DNA of 64,000 nucleotides, taken from positions 11,692,906 through 11,756,905 of the forward strand of contig OU342819.1 of NCBI GenBank assembly GCA_910591455.2, written 5' to 3'. Of this stretch, positions 1 to 13,290 are shown one piece after another. Source of the stretch: Pholis gunnellus (lineage: Eukaryota > Chordata > Actinopteri > Perciformes > Pholidae). How positions within the stretch are numbered: the stretch's first letter is position 1; each line of letters starts with the position of its first letter. The position numbers were made by a program, and so were the translations under genes. The notes under the pieces were generated by a model that had not been told where the DNA came from, ran no database searches, and worked only from the letters and a program-made list of their open reading frames with translations.

Positions 1-754
1 GTCCATTAGCTGCAAGTAGTTCAACCAAAGGGTGATTTCCCCTGCTCAAATTATTCATTTGAAGATGTTAAGAGGCCTGAAGATGAAAAAGTATCACATA
101 TTTTACAAGAAAAAGCCTGGTTGCATCAATAATTCAGGTAGCAGAAGAAAAAAGAAATCTTTAAGATATAGTATCTCTGGAGGAGTGGGCGTTAGAGGGT
201 TAAACATCTTGCGATCCCTTTGGTGGGTCCTGATCACAGGCTGGGAGCCACTTCCTTATACAATCATATCAGATGATGCGAACTATGAAGCAACATCCGC
301 AGAGACTACACACGAGCCATTCATTGAAACAAATCTGGACGAAGCAAATGTCTAATTTCCCCACGAGTTTCTCATGTCGGCTGACGATTCGTTAAAGTCT
401 TCTGACAGTGATTCATTCGAGTTAATCAGTGTCCCGTGATAAACATCTGATTAGGTCACAAGCATTCAGTCTTTGTGGCCCATTAAGACCGAGACCATAT
501 GCTGCTTTTGCCTTATCGCACCCTGCCTAATTAGTGTTCGATATCAAGAGCCGTTATGATACATGAAGAATCAATCGACTGTCTGACGGCGCCCGCGGTC
601 CCATTTGGCTTACAGTCATTGGCCAGAAACCGCTCCAAGGCTCGGGATTGGCTGCCAGTTTGCGAAAGTCAGTCAACCAATGGGAAAGAGCCAAGAGAGC
701 AAGGCAAGGTCAGCTGCTCAGGGTGCCCCTGGAGCAGCAATTTGTTTACCTCCT

Positions 755-872
<118 letters not shown>

Positions 873-1686
873 AATAGAGGTATGTCATGATAATGATATG
901 CATCATGCCCTCTGCACACAGCCTCAAAAGTGCATCTTTCCATTCCAGATTGAATTACACGGGGCTGATTGGATTTTTCTCCTCCGCATCAAAGACAAAA
1001 ACGTTCCTCTCCCGTTCTTCCCCCCCCCCCCCTTGCCTCTGGGTCCATCCATCCCATCATCACGCCATGCTTTTTCCTCTCAAGTATTCTCCATTTGCTC
1101 CTTTTCCTCTCTAAAACTCTGCCTTTCGTGCATCGATTTCTTCTCCTTCCTTGGGGTTTGTAAAGTCGCATGACTGTCATTACCCTGATTACACCAGCTG
1201 TAATTATGTGATGCTGCCTTGTGATTCACATCACTGTGTGTGTGTGTGTGAGAGATTCTCTTATATGTGTGTTAAGGTTTTTTCGATTTGGGGCTGAGAA
1301 GAGACCATTGATTACCGTTTCTGAGTGTACTCTGAGTGCCCCTCTCTCTCTCGCTCTAGGCTACACAAAGGCATCATGGTCCGCGGGGCGCTCTCTCTCA
1401 CACGCAGCCACATTTCTGAGCCCCTTTTCAAAAGTTCCTTAGAAACACGAGAAAAGTTCCAGCCACAGGCGCCACGCCCTCCCACTGGCCCCGCAGAAAT
1501 AGGCCCATTGAGCCAGGCTGTAATCACACACAAACACACACACACACACACACTCATATAAATCGGCATTCTGCTTCTCTCTCCGGCACTTCATAGAAGC
1601 TGCCACAAAAACACAGTCATTGACCCACCAGCCAACCAGCAGCATTCACTGCTCACTGCAACATTTCTCCAACCAAAACATCAATG

Positions 1687-1718
<32 letters not shown>

Positions 1719-1994
1719 ACAATGCACACACACTTGCGCTCCCTGAACACCATGGACAAATCTTGTAACACACACCCTCATAAGCACACAAATACACGGT
1801 GGTGTATTGTGGAGTGTGGGAGCAGCAGTTGTGTCTGAATCTCAAGGCATTTCTGGCAACAGGACAGTGACACACACACACAAACACACACACACACACA
1901 CACACTCTCTCTCTCTCTCACATGGAGATGCATGTTTTATAAGGTCATGTATAATGTAGGAGGATTCCACGCAGAGAGGCCTCATGTGTGTGTT

Positions 1995-2026
<32 letters not shown>

Positions 2027-2187
2027 AGCTAGCCTTGAGATGTGGTCTTTAATCCTGTTGGATTGTCAGATTAGTATAACAGCTGGGTCCTACATACAGA
2101 TATACATCTCTCTGCCTCTCTGTCTCTGTATCACCCCTCCTCCAATCATACTGCTCCCCTATACACGAGATGAGTGGATCTACAGCA

Positions 2188-2223
<36 letters not shown>

Positions 2224-3422
2224 AGCTCCAGTCCATTATGCGGTTTGGTGCCAGCTGATGTGTCACTACACAGTCATGTGATATCTATTGAGTCTAGTGT
2301 CAGCTGCTCGTTTTGTCAGAGATACTGAGACATTACAGGTTAAACACACAGTGTTCATTTATCCCATTTATAGTTTCAGTCGAGGTTCATTTCGGCATCA
2401 CCTGTGGTTCCCGTGGTAACGGCAAGTGCCGTTAAACGAGCAGCTACTTAACCAGAAGCACAGCAGAAGAGCTGCCGTCGTATCTGTTTTAAAGTGCAGC
2501 CGAATAAACTCAGGTCGTTTTGAATTAATCAGTAAGTCAATAATCATTTCAATCGCGATCTCATTTCACGCTGCACGCGGTGACAGAAATGTCATTACGC
2601 TTTCATGATGAGCAATCCCAGTCGGCCCGAACCTCGGTAGCAAATACGTTGCCTTTGCTGTGACTCCTTCACAATGAAGCTACCTTGTGTTTGGTCACGT
2701 TAATGTGGAGCAGAAGCAGTGCTGGGTTTGCATTAGCTGCGGCCTATAATGCAGTTTTGATATCGCTGCAGGAAAGTGGGGCTGATATCGATCAGATAAG
2801 ATTACATAACACAGGTGTGCATGCACTGTTTCCTGTGAATCTACAGTGCGTAGGTCGGCAATTTGCGGGAATGGCAGACTCCGCCACTTTCAATAAAAAC
2901 TGCAATATAGAAGGGTACAAGAGAAAAAACACACAGCAGCAAAACATTAGCCAGCAAGTTGCTATAAAGGAAAGGTTCCCCACAGAATCAATGCAGATTC
3001 TATTTATTCAAGTGATTTATTTAAAGTGAACCTTGGTTTCTCAATTTTCAGTCACATCGTGACCTCTGCAATCAATGTTATGAAAGAGGGAGGGCAGGCA
3101 GCCTTCCACCTAATGAGGATTAATCGTCGAGCTAACAATGAAGCAAATGCAAAAGCCTTTGACTGATTTAAAGTAATGCTGCGCTCTGTTGGAGGTACAC
3201 TGAACATTGTCATGAAGGGATTGTCATGGGTCTATTGTTTTGTAACGGATACATATAGATAAATTTTGAAAGTCTTTCTGCTTTCACTATTCCAGATGAG
3301 TGCCTCTCTCCTCCAGTCTGCACCTGTTCTAGCCCTGCAGTTCTCTGACCAAGCCATCCACTGTACCATATACCATATTTAGCAAATGCATTACTTTCCA
3401 TAAGGTCGTTCATCACTTAGTC

Positions 3423-3424
<2 letters not shown>

Positions 3425-3493
<69 letters not shown>
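3425..3493. repeat. (TA)n microsatellite
   Basis: About 34 TA units, the longest TA run in the window, in presumed sdc3 intron 1. Confidence 0.95.
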
Positions 3494-3495
<2 letters not shown>

Positions 3496-6249
3496 CTTTT
3501 ATATATATCCTTTGTCCTTATAACTCAGTGGAGAAAGATAATATTGGTGCTTGGATGGTTTTCAGTTTTGGTTTGGTGCTGCACCGAGACAGCTTTAGGG
3601 CCAGAGCGAGAGCTGGAATAATAAACAAGAGGCAATGTAATGACATCCTCCCACAGGTTGTGTTCGTGGAATTAATACGGCCAATGTGGCTGTGCTTTGG
3701 ATCGGCCACGGTAGCGCTATCAGGAATCTGATCGTCAGAAAAGACTAAAAATAGTGGAGGGGAGAAAAAAGTGTTTCACTCATTTCCTGGCTGTTGTGCA
3801 TGAGCATGTTTACAGGTTTGCTCGGTGGTTTACGTTCATTGGTCACAGGGATCACTCGTGTGTGAAAAACTGGGACAAACATGCCAGAAAAGATCAGAAT
3901 GTGTTTGGCAGTGGACTAAATAGCTGTTTCTACCTTCCCACTCAGCGCTTCTTGCAGCAGTATGTCCACAAAGCCTCTTTTTTTTTTGCAGTTGAATAGC
4001 AGTTTTATTCCATATCTAAAATCAACATAAGCTGCAATAAATATCACACTTTGTTTTTGTTAAATACCTCAAATTAGGCTAAACACTGACATCTAAGATT
4101 CGTTTTGTATTAATCCCCATGTAGTCGTAGTTAATCCAAGACACCCATAACCACTTCCCATCTTTTAAACAGCTAATCAGTGTAAAATTGCTCTGCGGGT
4201 TCCCAACACAAAGTGATGCCTGCTTATGACCCCCTGCTGCAGCTGTTAAGGCAGAGAATCTCTTGACGCTCAATGATAATTTAACTTCGAAATCTGGGGC
4301 TGTTTTACAGGGTTTATGGCTGAAATACTCACTATTTCACAGAAGGCATTCATCACAGACGTTAAGTCTATGACAGTAAATTTATGCATTAGGAATAGAG
4401 CTGGAAAATCATTCTGAGGGATGCTGAATGGTTGTGACCCACAGGGTGAGGATTATTATATATCATTTATTGTATGCAGTCTTCTTGTTTAAAGGCACAA
4501 TCCATGATTTTTTTAAAATATTGCCTAATTGCCACTGTTCATAGTTGAGTTTCAAAGCCTGCTGGGAGGAAATTATTGTGATTCAGAGGCACAGTTAGAT
4601 TCTTTTAAAGAATGGATGCGTTACTGAATTGCGTCGGGTGGCCCTAAGCAAGAGTGGAAGTCTTAATAAAGTGACACTATTCTTTGGTGAGGGATCTATA
4701 GATAACATTTTTAACCTTAATATCAACTACTTGGTGATACACCTGATGACTCTGCTCTTTTGTTAATTTTTCCCTTATACAGCTGCACAGTGTACCTACC
4801 CAGGCTAGAGTTAACCTACTTTAAAGGTGCTGTATACGAGATTGGGAGCCTTTCTAATGCTGATTTTCAGGAAATCCTTTTTAAAATGAGCATTTCATTT
4901 AGATTGTTTCAGCCTCTCTTCATCTCAAGCATGAAACAAATTGTTTCAACCAATAACAGAACTTTAACCTGCAAAGTACCACAAAAAACACGCAAAACTA
5001 CTAACAATGTGCAGAGGTGTTCGAGCAAGAAGGGGCCCTTTAATGTCCACGTGCCCAGGGGCCCAATAACTCAATATCTGTCCATGAATAAGGGAGTATA
5101 TTTTAGGATTTTAAGTCACCTGGATAGACTCAGTGACAGATTTTCTTTGACTCACAGGAGTGCACCTGACTTTACAAGCTACTGTCTCGACATCCGACCC
5201 TCTCCGTGTGTGTGTGTGTGTGTGTGTGTGTGCTATTAGGTGTCATTGAGTGTGTGAGCAGGGTGACTGTGCAGAGGCTTTCTGTGCTAATCTCTGCTGA
5301 AGATGGCAGGTGTCTTAACCAGGCCACCACCTGGTAACCTACTCACACGCACACACACACACACACATTACCTGCCCTCTATCGCTCTCACATCTCCTTG
5401 TCTGACTGTAAGTGTGTTAGCGTCCAGGTTGGCTGCCGTCCAACCTGCCCAGCTGGTAGGAGACGAAGAGCATGGGCGGAGAGTGAGACGGCGTGGAAAA
5501 GCAAAAGAGGGAGATTAGAGGTCACCACTGACAGGCCCGGGAATCCACTCCGGAAAGAAAGATGGGTGCGGAACAGAAAACAGTAAACAGGCTGCATTTT
5601 TTTCCTGTAAGTGTGCGAGTAGTCGGGAGGTCATGTGCCAAGCAGTCTGACTGTTTCTAGATGAATAAAGAATTATCAACGGTCCATTTCTGTCAGCGAG
5701 CAGCGTTGGCTGCCCCCCCCCCCCTGTTATCAGTGTGGCTCCGCTCTGGAGGGAAGCAGACACAGAAACGGCCGTGAATCAGCAGCTGCTTTATGAAGCG
5801 TGGGCACTCCACCTACATTGAATTAAACTGCAGGGAGGGTAGAAATGTGGGCCGTAAAGATCACTTTGCCTCGTCGAAGGGCTGATCTGGGTCTCAAATT
5901 TCTGCCGGATGATTATTGTTTCGTGGCCGGAGCTCTCATGATGTGTTCAAGTGCATGGTTGACGTGTTTCACATCCAGCACTTTAGCTCAATCAGGACAC
6001 CCACATGGAAGTTTAAGCCATTCATTGCAACAATAATGCGCAATTCAGTGTGCGGATTTGGCTCTGCTCATGTGAAGGGACAAATGTGAGCAAGCTCAAC
6101 AGAGACAGACCCATGACTGAACACGTCATGTCATCAACATATTATGATTTGACAGTGTATTGAATGTACGACGACAAAATGTTTTTTTTAATGCCCGACT
6201 GAACTTCCCTGAAGCTCCAGTATTTGACGCTCTTCAAGTCGAGAGGTTG

Positions 6250-6304
6250 TCAACCTGACATCTCCAGCAGGTCACAGGATGACCTGCTGGAGATGTCAGG
6301 TTGA
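6250..6304. repeat. Perfect 25-bp inverted repeat with a 5-base loop
   Basis: Arms 6250-6274 (tcaacctgacatctccagca...) and 6280-6304 are exact reverse complements over 25 bases, with spacer cagga. The transcript or single strand would form a very stable hairpin. It lies in the presumed sdc3 intron 1. Confidence 0.97.
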
Positions 6305-9256
6305 GGCTGAGGATTTGCAAGATGCTTTATTGAATCGGAAAGAAGAACAAATATTGGTCTTCCAAATTGGTTGTATTCATTCTTTCTGACTTGTCTTTAA
6401 TCTTGCTTTTTGTTCTTGTGAAATTCACTTTCCTGGTCACTAAAAATGATTTAAGTCACAGTGAAACGGAAGTAAGAGCATCTTTATCTACAGAAATGTG
6501 ATATATTTAGTATGTATGTGGGCCAGTTATAGACATACAAGAAATCAAATCTTATCTGATTTTATTAGATCAAAAGTGTTTTCAACCCCCAGTGTGATTT
6601 TAATGCGATGGGCGGGTTTAGCTAGTCACTCAAAATCATATTTGATTAGATAAATGTATGTATATGCTCCTTGGTTCAAGATGACTTATCAAAAATCATA
6701 GATCATTTAAGAAAGAGAAGAGATGGATTTATAGCTAAAAATAGAAGAGAGATACGCGATAACAGAGCATAGGTTTAGAACTGGGAAAATGTCTTTTATT
6801 TGTCAGTGTGTCATTCAAATAATCTGAGAGTTTAAAGGAGAAAATCTCTCTTTGGTGAAACTGCTCACGACTCTCATGCACCACCTGTGACACAGGTAGA
6901 CACGGCAATGACAAAACATACCGAGGTTAACTCTCTGCATGGGTAGGACGGTGGTATGCTGAGGTTTAGAGTGTAATCACCTTTTTTATGGCCATAACAT
7001 CTGTAATGCAACTTGGGAAAATATTGACGTTGATTTATTCCTTCCTGAGTAGTGTGATGTTAAAAAAAAAAAATGACATGAAAGAAAGAATACAATGGAC
7101 GTGACCTCAATGTTTTTCATTGTATTTCTGTTCCCTCTTCTCCTTCAACACTGGGGATGCAGTGAATGGGGGCCGGTTAAAGGAGTGGGACTCACAGAAA
7201 GATGGTGCCAGAAAGCAGAGGGAGTATTCAAATGATTCTTCACAGTTTTGAGAGCTCAGAAATGCTGCAGCAGTTGAGAACATTCGCTCCGATGAAATCT
7301 CACATATTAAAAGCACAATTAACGATTATTTTTCTAAAGCAGAGCAGCATTGCGTCTACTGTATCAGGAGCTTAAAAATGCTTGTGTGTGTGTGTGTTTG
7401 CGCGCGCCAGGCATTGTGCAGCCGCAGCCTATCGGGTTACTGAGGAATGCATTTGAAGTCAATCACAATGAAGCTCTCTATCTGCCCAGCTAGCCCTGAA
7501 GGGGATATCTGAACTGAACCGGACCAGTAAGAAAATCAACCCAAAAAAGAAAATCATCTTTGGGTTACACACATCTACCACAAGCTGTGTGCGTTCGTGT
7601 GTGTGTGTGTGTGTGTTTGAAACCTGGTTTGGTGAATTGGTGTGTCTATATAACTACCTCTGCCTCCTATTGTTATCTGACTTCCTGCATCTTAGTGTTA
7701 GCTGAGCTGCATACACCCATTGTTTCTACAGATAAAACACACACCGCGGTCTTTATTTCTCCCACACTCAGGCTGGTAATTGTCATATAACCACACACAC
7801 ACATACACACACACACCCTCTCATTGTCAGGTTGCCACTTTAATATCACACACTTATAATTTTGAATTTCTTCACTCTGATCCTAAATTAAAATCTGGAA
7901 CGATTCAGCTCCTGTGGAATGTTAATATCTGCGAAACCGCAGCATTGTCAGCACAGGTATAAAAATCTAAGTTCTTGTAGCTGTAAAACGAGCTCACACA
8001 CACACACACACACACTGACAGAGTGGCTATAGTGCACAGGATGAAATGAATAGTGCAATGCATGATGTCAGCTTTAGATCAGGTTTCTACCTGAGTCACC
8101 GCAAATGTTGCAACCCCCTCAGAGGACACACCTGTGTTGACTTTGTCACAACATGACATTACTCCAACAAACAGATTCTTTTTCTGCATCTGTTTTTTTT
8201 TTTTTTTTTGTCCTTCAATTTTATGTTTCTCCATCTCCTTTTACAAAAGTATACATAATTATATATATATAAACCCCAACGCTCCCAGATTGTTTTAAAA
8301 TGACTCCAACTGGCACCGCATGTCTTACAATGGCAGTGCTTCATATGCTGCCAAAAACCAGGATTGCATTCAATCCGCAGATCCAGTGGAATATGGCTGT
8401 CAACTTACAGTTTCCTTTTATAACAAATGGGAACAAAATGCAGTGGTGTAGGGAAATTGAGGGCAACATACAGACGATTTTGGCCCCGGGTTATGCGTGC
8501 GGTGGAGGAGAGCTCGTTGTGTTTCGTCGTGGTTTGTTAGCTATATGACGCAGGCAGAAAGTACAGCTGTTTATAGCTTCTGAAACGGAGACAAAATGCA
8601 GAGCTGGCCCAAAATCACTTAAAACACACACAAACACAGGTCTAAGGGACATGTGTGTGTGCAACACACGCACCACAAAGGAAACCTGTGATTATATTAT
8701 ATACAAACACACACACACACACACTCTAATTACATGCAGTGACGCACTACTGCTCGCCATAGCGTGAATTCACACTTAGAATATCTTCTCATAAATTAAA
8801 CATGTCGAGACAGAGAGGGTGATTACATATTACTGTTAAAGGTAGGGTAAACATAGCCTCTGCAGTTGCAGTATGTCCTGGAGGTTGTTGTGTGTATAGG
8901 GGACTTGTAAAGGGGCCCCTGGGGTGGGCTTTGGGGTGGGGTGTGTGTGTGTGTTTAGTTAAGTATGTGTGTGTGTTTTTTTGGGGTCACGGTGAACTTA
9001 GGGGGCTAGCCTCGAGATAAGATATGTGAATTTAAGATGAAAAGAAAATGGGGCAAGGACGGGGATATACTGGCACAGAGTTTGTGGATCCAGAGGGGGG
9101 AGACGGAGGGAGGCAGGGTGGGAGGGACAGATAGCGAGGGGGGAGCTGGAGGAGCAGACTGTTTTGATGTTGGTTTTTAGGGTTGTTTATTTGACGTTAC
9201 ATAACACCTTTGCTTCTGTAGCTGGAGCTCTTATATGTGTGTGATAGGGTGAGTGC

Positions 9257-9385
9257 TGGTGTGTGTGTGTGTGTGTGTGTGTCTGGTAGCTTCTCACTAG
9301 AAGATGGAATTTTCTGTGAAAGGCAAAGGTTGCCCATAGCAACGGCCTTCATTGTAAAACTGATCCTTGGAATACACCAGACACA

Positions 9386-9434
<49 letters not shown>

Positions 9435-9571
9435 ACACACACATATTCGCACCATGCTTGCACTGAAACGTCTTTTTAGTACTTTTCAGCACTTCCTGGT
9501 TTCGAGATCACCAGGCCTTCACACCACACACACACACACTCTCACACACACTCACACACACACACACACTG
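9257..9571. repeat. Cluster of TG and CA microsatellites
   Basis: (TG)n at 9257-9283, (CA)n at 9388-9443 and interrupted (CA)n at 9521-9571. The TG and CA runs face each other and could pair as an inverted repeat. Smaller CA/TG tracts elsewhere in the first 9 kb lie near 1235, 1530, 1687, 1869, 1985, 2191, 5206, 5346, 7597, 7994 and 8705. Confidence 0.95.
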
Positions 9572-10062
9572 TTTCACATACACATTTACGCCCGAAGCGT
9601 GACACACGCACACTCTCATCCTTCCGCTTCGTGAAGCCCATATCCTCCGTGTGTCGAGGCTCCTAACAACTTCAAGTCAATTCCATTTTCATGAGGTACA
9701 TATAGCGTTTCAACTCCACCTCACGCTGAGACGTGATGGATTGAGATGCTCGGGTTTCTAGATTCCATTATGCTTTTATTGGCTTTTAAAGGCATCGGGT
9801 TTCCTCTGTCTGGAGCCGGGGAGGAGCCTCGGCCTCTGTGTGTGCACAATTAGCATCACAGAGGCTGGTAAAGACACAGCTCTGCAGGGCCCCAGGATGG
9901 GCTTAAGATTGCTGAGGAGATAAGTTTGTTTTGGTCACATCTGCAGCAGTGGACTGACTGTTTTTCCATCACCTGGAGACAAAGTGAGCCCGTTGTTCTT
10001 GGCATCGCGACGTTGTGCTACTTAGCTGTTCAGTGAGCTGAATCTGGCCACCAAATTCAGTA

Positions 10063-10540
10063 ATGGAAGAAGTATTCAGCTCCGTTAATTAAATAAAAGT
10101 AGCAATACCACACTGTAAAAAAGCATTGCAAGTTACAAGTATAAGTTCTGCGTCTTAATTTGTACTTAAATAAAAATACAAAATCATCAATATTATTATT
10201 GTTGTGATATTACTTAACAGACTTCTTGTATGTAGAAAGAGGTCGCTCGTAGTGATGAAGTATCAAAGTAGATTAACTAATTATGCAGAATAACACCTTT
10301 CAGAGTGTCATATTATTTCATAGTATAATACTATTAAACTTTGACTTTGTTTACTGTTTGGTAGTTTAATCTGTAACAATGCTTCATATTTTGTATATTC
10401 TGTATGTAAAGCCTTATTTGCAACGTAACCAGGAACCAGATAAATGTACTAGAGTAAAATAAAGTAAAATAAAAGGGAAATACAGTAGTTCTACATGAGT
10501 AAATGTACTTAAATACATTCTACCAATGACAAAATATAAG
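10063..10540. mobile_element. Dispersed fish repeat (aagtattcag ... agtaaatgtactt type)
   Basis: Starts cagtaatggaagaagtattc and ends near agtaaatgtacttaaatac and ttctaccaatgac; the two ends are loosely inverted (cagtaatggaa / ttctaccaatg). Fragments with the same agtaaaagtacc and aaatgtactt words recur at 24540-24660, 25195-25290 and, in opposite orientation, about 58235-58415. It looks like a widespread teleost MITE-like repeat; the family name is not assigned. Confidence 0.55.
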
Positions 10541-11339
10541 TATAAAAAACATTGAACATATTGATAGAGATTAAAAGACAGAGAATGCATTTCAAAATGA
10601 GTTTCTACATGGAATATATTTGCCTGCCAATACTTGAAATAGACACAGTCTTCAAGTACAGTAGCCGTACTTGTGTCTTGGAACACAGCGTGGTATGTAC
10701 TGTAGTATGAAACGTATCTTTGTGCAGCAGTACGGGCGGTGTCTCGTCGTGCATTCATTTGATAGCAGTGTTAATTGACCCTTTGTGATGGGTGAGTGCT
10801 AACGCCTGTGTTTAAGCATCGCGGGGACGGGGGATTGAGGTCACGAGAAAGATGAAAGAGATGAGTGGAGAGAAACGAGGGATCAGCCTCACAGTGACCG
10901 CAGGCTGAGGTCACTCACTTCAGAGGTTCAACCTCCCCACACGATCAACGACTAATCTCTCTTACCTGACCCTGACGGAGGTTGCACTTTCCCCTCACAG
11001 TTGTGCATGAAAATATGTCTGGATTGAGGTGCAGTGATGAGCAGGGAGGAGGCTGTGAAATGATCCATGAGAGCAGTAGTTATTCAAAGGAGGTGGTGAA
11101 TTTATCCCATTCAAAGTCCACACGAGTTACTGAAATGATGTACCGACAACAATGCTGATCATAAATTATGAAGTCATTTCTCTCGTGTCACTTCTAGTTA
11201 GAAAAAAACCAGGACGAGGACAGACAAAATGTCTTCAAAACGTGCCGTACAAACCAATGGGCGACGTCAAGAGACCATGTCCACCTCTAATATACAGCCT
11301 CACAGAGCTGCTAGCATGACTTTACACTTGTAGTCTTGT

Positions 11340-11600
11340 TCACTGTTTTGTGACATTTTATAGATCAACAATTTAGTGCAATTAGTCGATCGATTAGCTG
11401 ATTGAACATGCTCTTGTTGAAGCTTTTCAAAGGTGTGGATTTGGTGCTTTTCTCTGTTTTATATCAACAGGGTTTCATACTGTTGGTTGGATGAAATAAG
11501 ACATTTGTCTTTGGGAATATGAACGGAGCATTCTTCACTATTTTCTAACATTTATAGTCGAACAATTAATTGATGAATCGAAAATAAAATTGTGAGTATA
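11340..11600. repeat. AT-rich dispersed repeat with ATTAATTGAT-like words
   Basis: Sequence such as gcaattagtcgatcgattag and gaacaattaattgatgaatcg recurs in related form at about 29165-29365, 37320-37860, 47500-47870 and 60865-60950. This is a common teleost interspersed repeat pattern. Boundaries are approximate. Confidence 0.45.
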
Positions 11601-11945
11601 CCAGCCTCAGTTCAAAAGCTAACTGCTTCTCCATACTCTGCTACTTTACAGGCTGAGCATCACTTGTAACTGGCATGTAAGCACAGACTGAATGAAACCC
11701 CTCTCTCCTTAAAAGCTTTGATGTTCCTCTGCCAAAATCCCAGCTTTAGATGAACTCATTAAATATGCTCCTCTATGGAGCCTCAGACAGACAGATGTTA
11801 CCCTGTCCACCATAATGCTCCCTGCACCTCCTGCGTGTGTGCATGTAATCTGCCAAAGTGGTTTCTCTATTCAAACCAAATGACAAACAGCCCAGTCATT
11901 CATGGTGAATAACTCTAATCTCTTTCATCTCTGTGTTTCTCCCAG

Positions 11946-12039
11946 GGACAGACTTGGTCCCCGTCTATCGATGACGAAGGCTCGACGAGAGACGAGTTCT
12001 ACGACGATGAGGACCTCTACTCGGGCTCCGGCTCTGGCT
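11946..12039 (+). CDS. sdc3: sdc3 glycosaminoglycan-attachment exon
   Basis: Acceptor cccag at 11941-11945, donor gtaagt at 12040. It begins in phase 0 with GQTWSPS and ends in phase 1. The acidic run DEFYDDEDLYSGSGSG is the classic heparan-sulfate attachment context, with Ser-Gly repeats next to Asp/Glu. A (TG)n tract starts about 13 bases after the donor. Confidence 0.88.
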
Positions 12040-12048
12040 GTAAGTAAC

Positions 12049-12104
<56 letters not shown>

Positions 12105-13249
12105 TACACGCTCACGCCCTGGTTCTTTCAAACCTCGACAGCTGCTGGGTTTCAATCTACTGACCCTGAAGTCCCCACCCCCCCACAGCCTCTCCGTGTC
12201 CTCGAGTTATGGTCGCTCTAGTCGCCAGACTCACATGCATGGAGGCCACGCACACAGAGGCCACGCACACATATGGCTCAACGGACAGGTTTTGATACCG
12301 ATTTATTGCACCTTTAAACAGAGACACACCCTTACAAACAAACAGCAACCCGGGCTCAAATTCCCCTACATCTTATTTGCTCTAATGAGATTACAGTCCA
12401 CACAGATTAGGCCGTTGTGTGCACCTATCTGCAAGCGTATGTCTGCATTTGAGTGAGCTGGCTGTCTGCGTGTGTAGGAATTACCCACTTAACGTAAATC
12501 ACGTTGGTGTAACTCAATCTGATTTTCTGATCTGGCAGTTGAATCCTGACCATGGCTCTCTTTATTTAGCATGACTCATTGAGGCCTGCCTTCGGTTCAG
12601 GCTAGTGGCGAGCGCGCTCAAAATAAACTAGAAAAATGCAATCAGTAGAGTGGAGAGATCTATGCCAGCTGTGTCTGCAACAACTACTGCTGTAATGTTT
12701 GATTGAATGAATAAAAAACACAATTTCCCCCTTTATAAACCTCAAGCGTATCTGATGTTTTTCACTCGTTTTAATCTATGCAGCTGTTTGCGCTGTGAGG
12801 CAAACATTTTGTTCTGTAAACTGTTAGCTTTGTTAGCTGTACTAGCCCTGTTAGCGCTGTTAGCTTTACACACCGAAGGACTCCCATCAGCTACCAACAT
12901 CTAACTAACTCCGTTGTAGTCAGCGCCCAGTTCAGTTTGTCATTTGCTAAGCAATAGTTATATCTACATACGTTCATGGATAAAATTGTTTTACCTACTC
13001 ATGTAAATCAAGAGAGGAAGAATTCGTAGTCCGTAGATGTAAGAAATAGTGCAAACCGAAGCAGTTGTTGTTCACAGACCTGACCAGCAAGTTAAGACGA
13101 GCGAAGAGTCAGTAGACAATAATGGTCAATAAAAAAGGTTTTCAAAAAGTATGAATCACTGCAACTACGAGACGCCTTTAGCATGCATTAATAAAGAAGC
13201 ACAAAAAATAATAGGCTGATGGGCCCAGGAGATTAGCCGTGGATGGACA

Positions 13250-13290
<41 letters not shown>

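Noticed and set aside
9257..9571. CRISPR-like or clustered regular repeats
   Set aside because: Only CA/TG simple repeats; no spaced identical repeats, and the sequence is vertebrate.
10414..10758. 114-codon minus-strand ORF, Tyr/Phe-rich
   Set aside because: Overlaps a dispersed AT-rich repeat and has no splice context or family resemblance.
11902..12456. 184-codon ORF over the sdc3 glycosaminoglycan exon
   Set aside because: Wrong frame for the exon; the syndecan frame ends at the donor at 12040.
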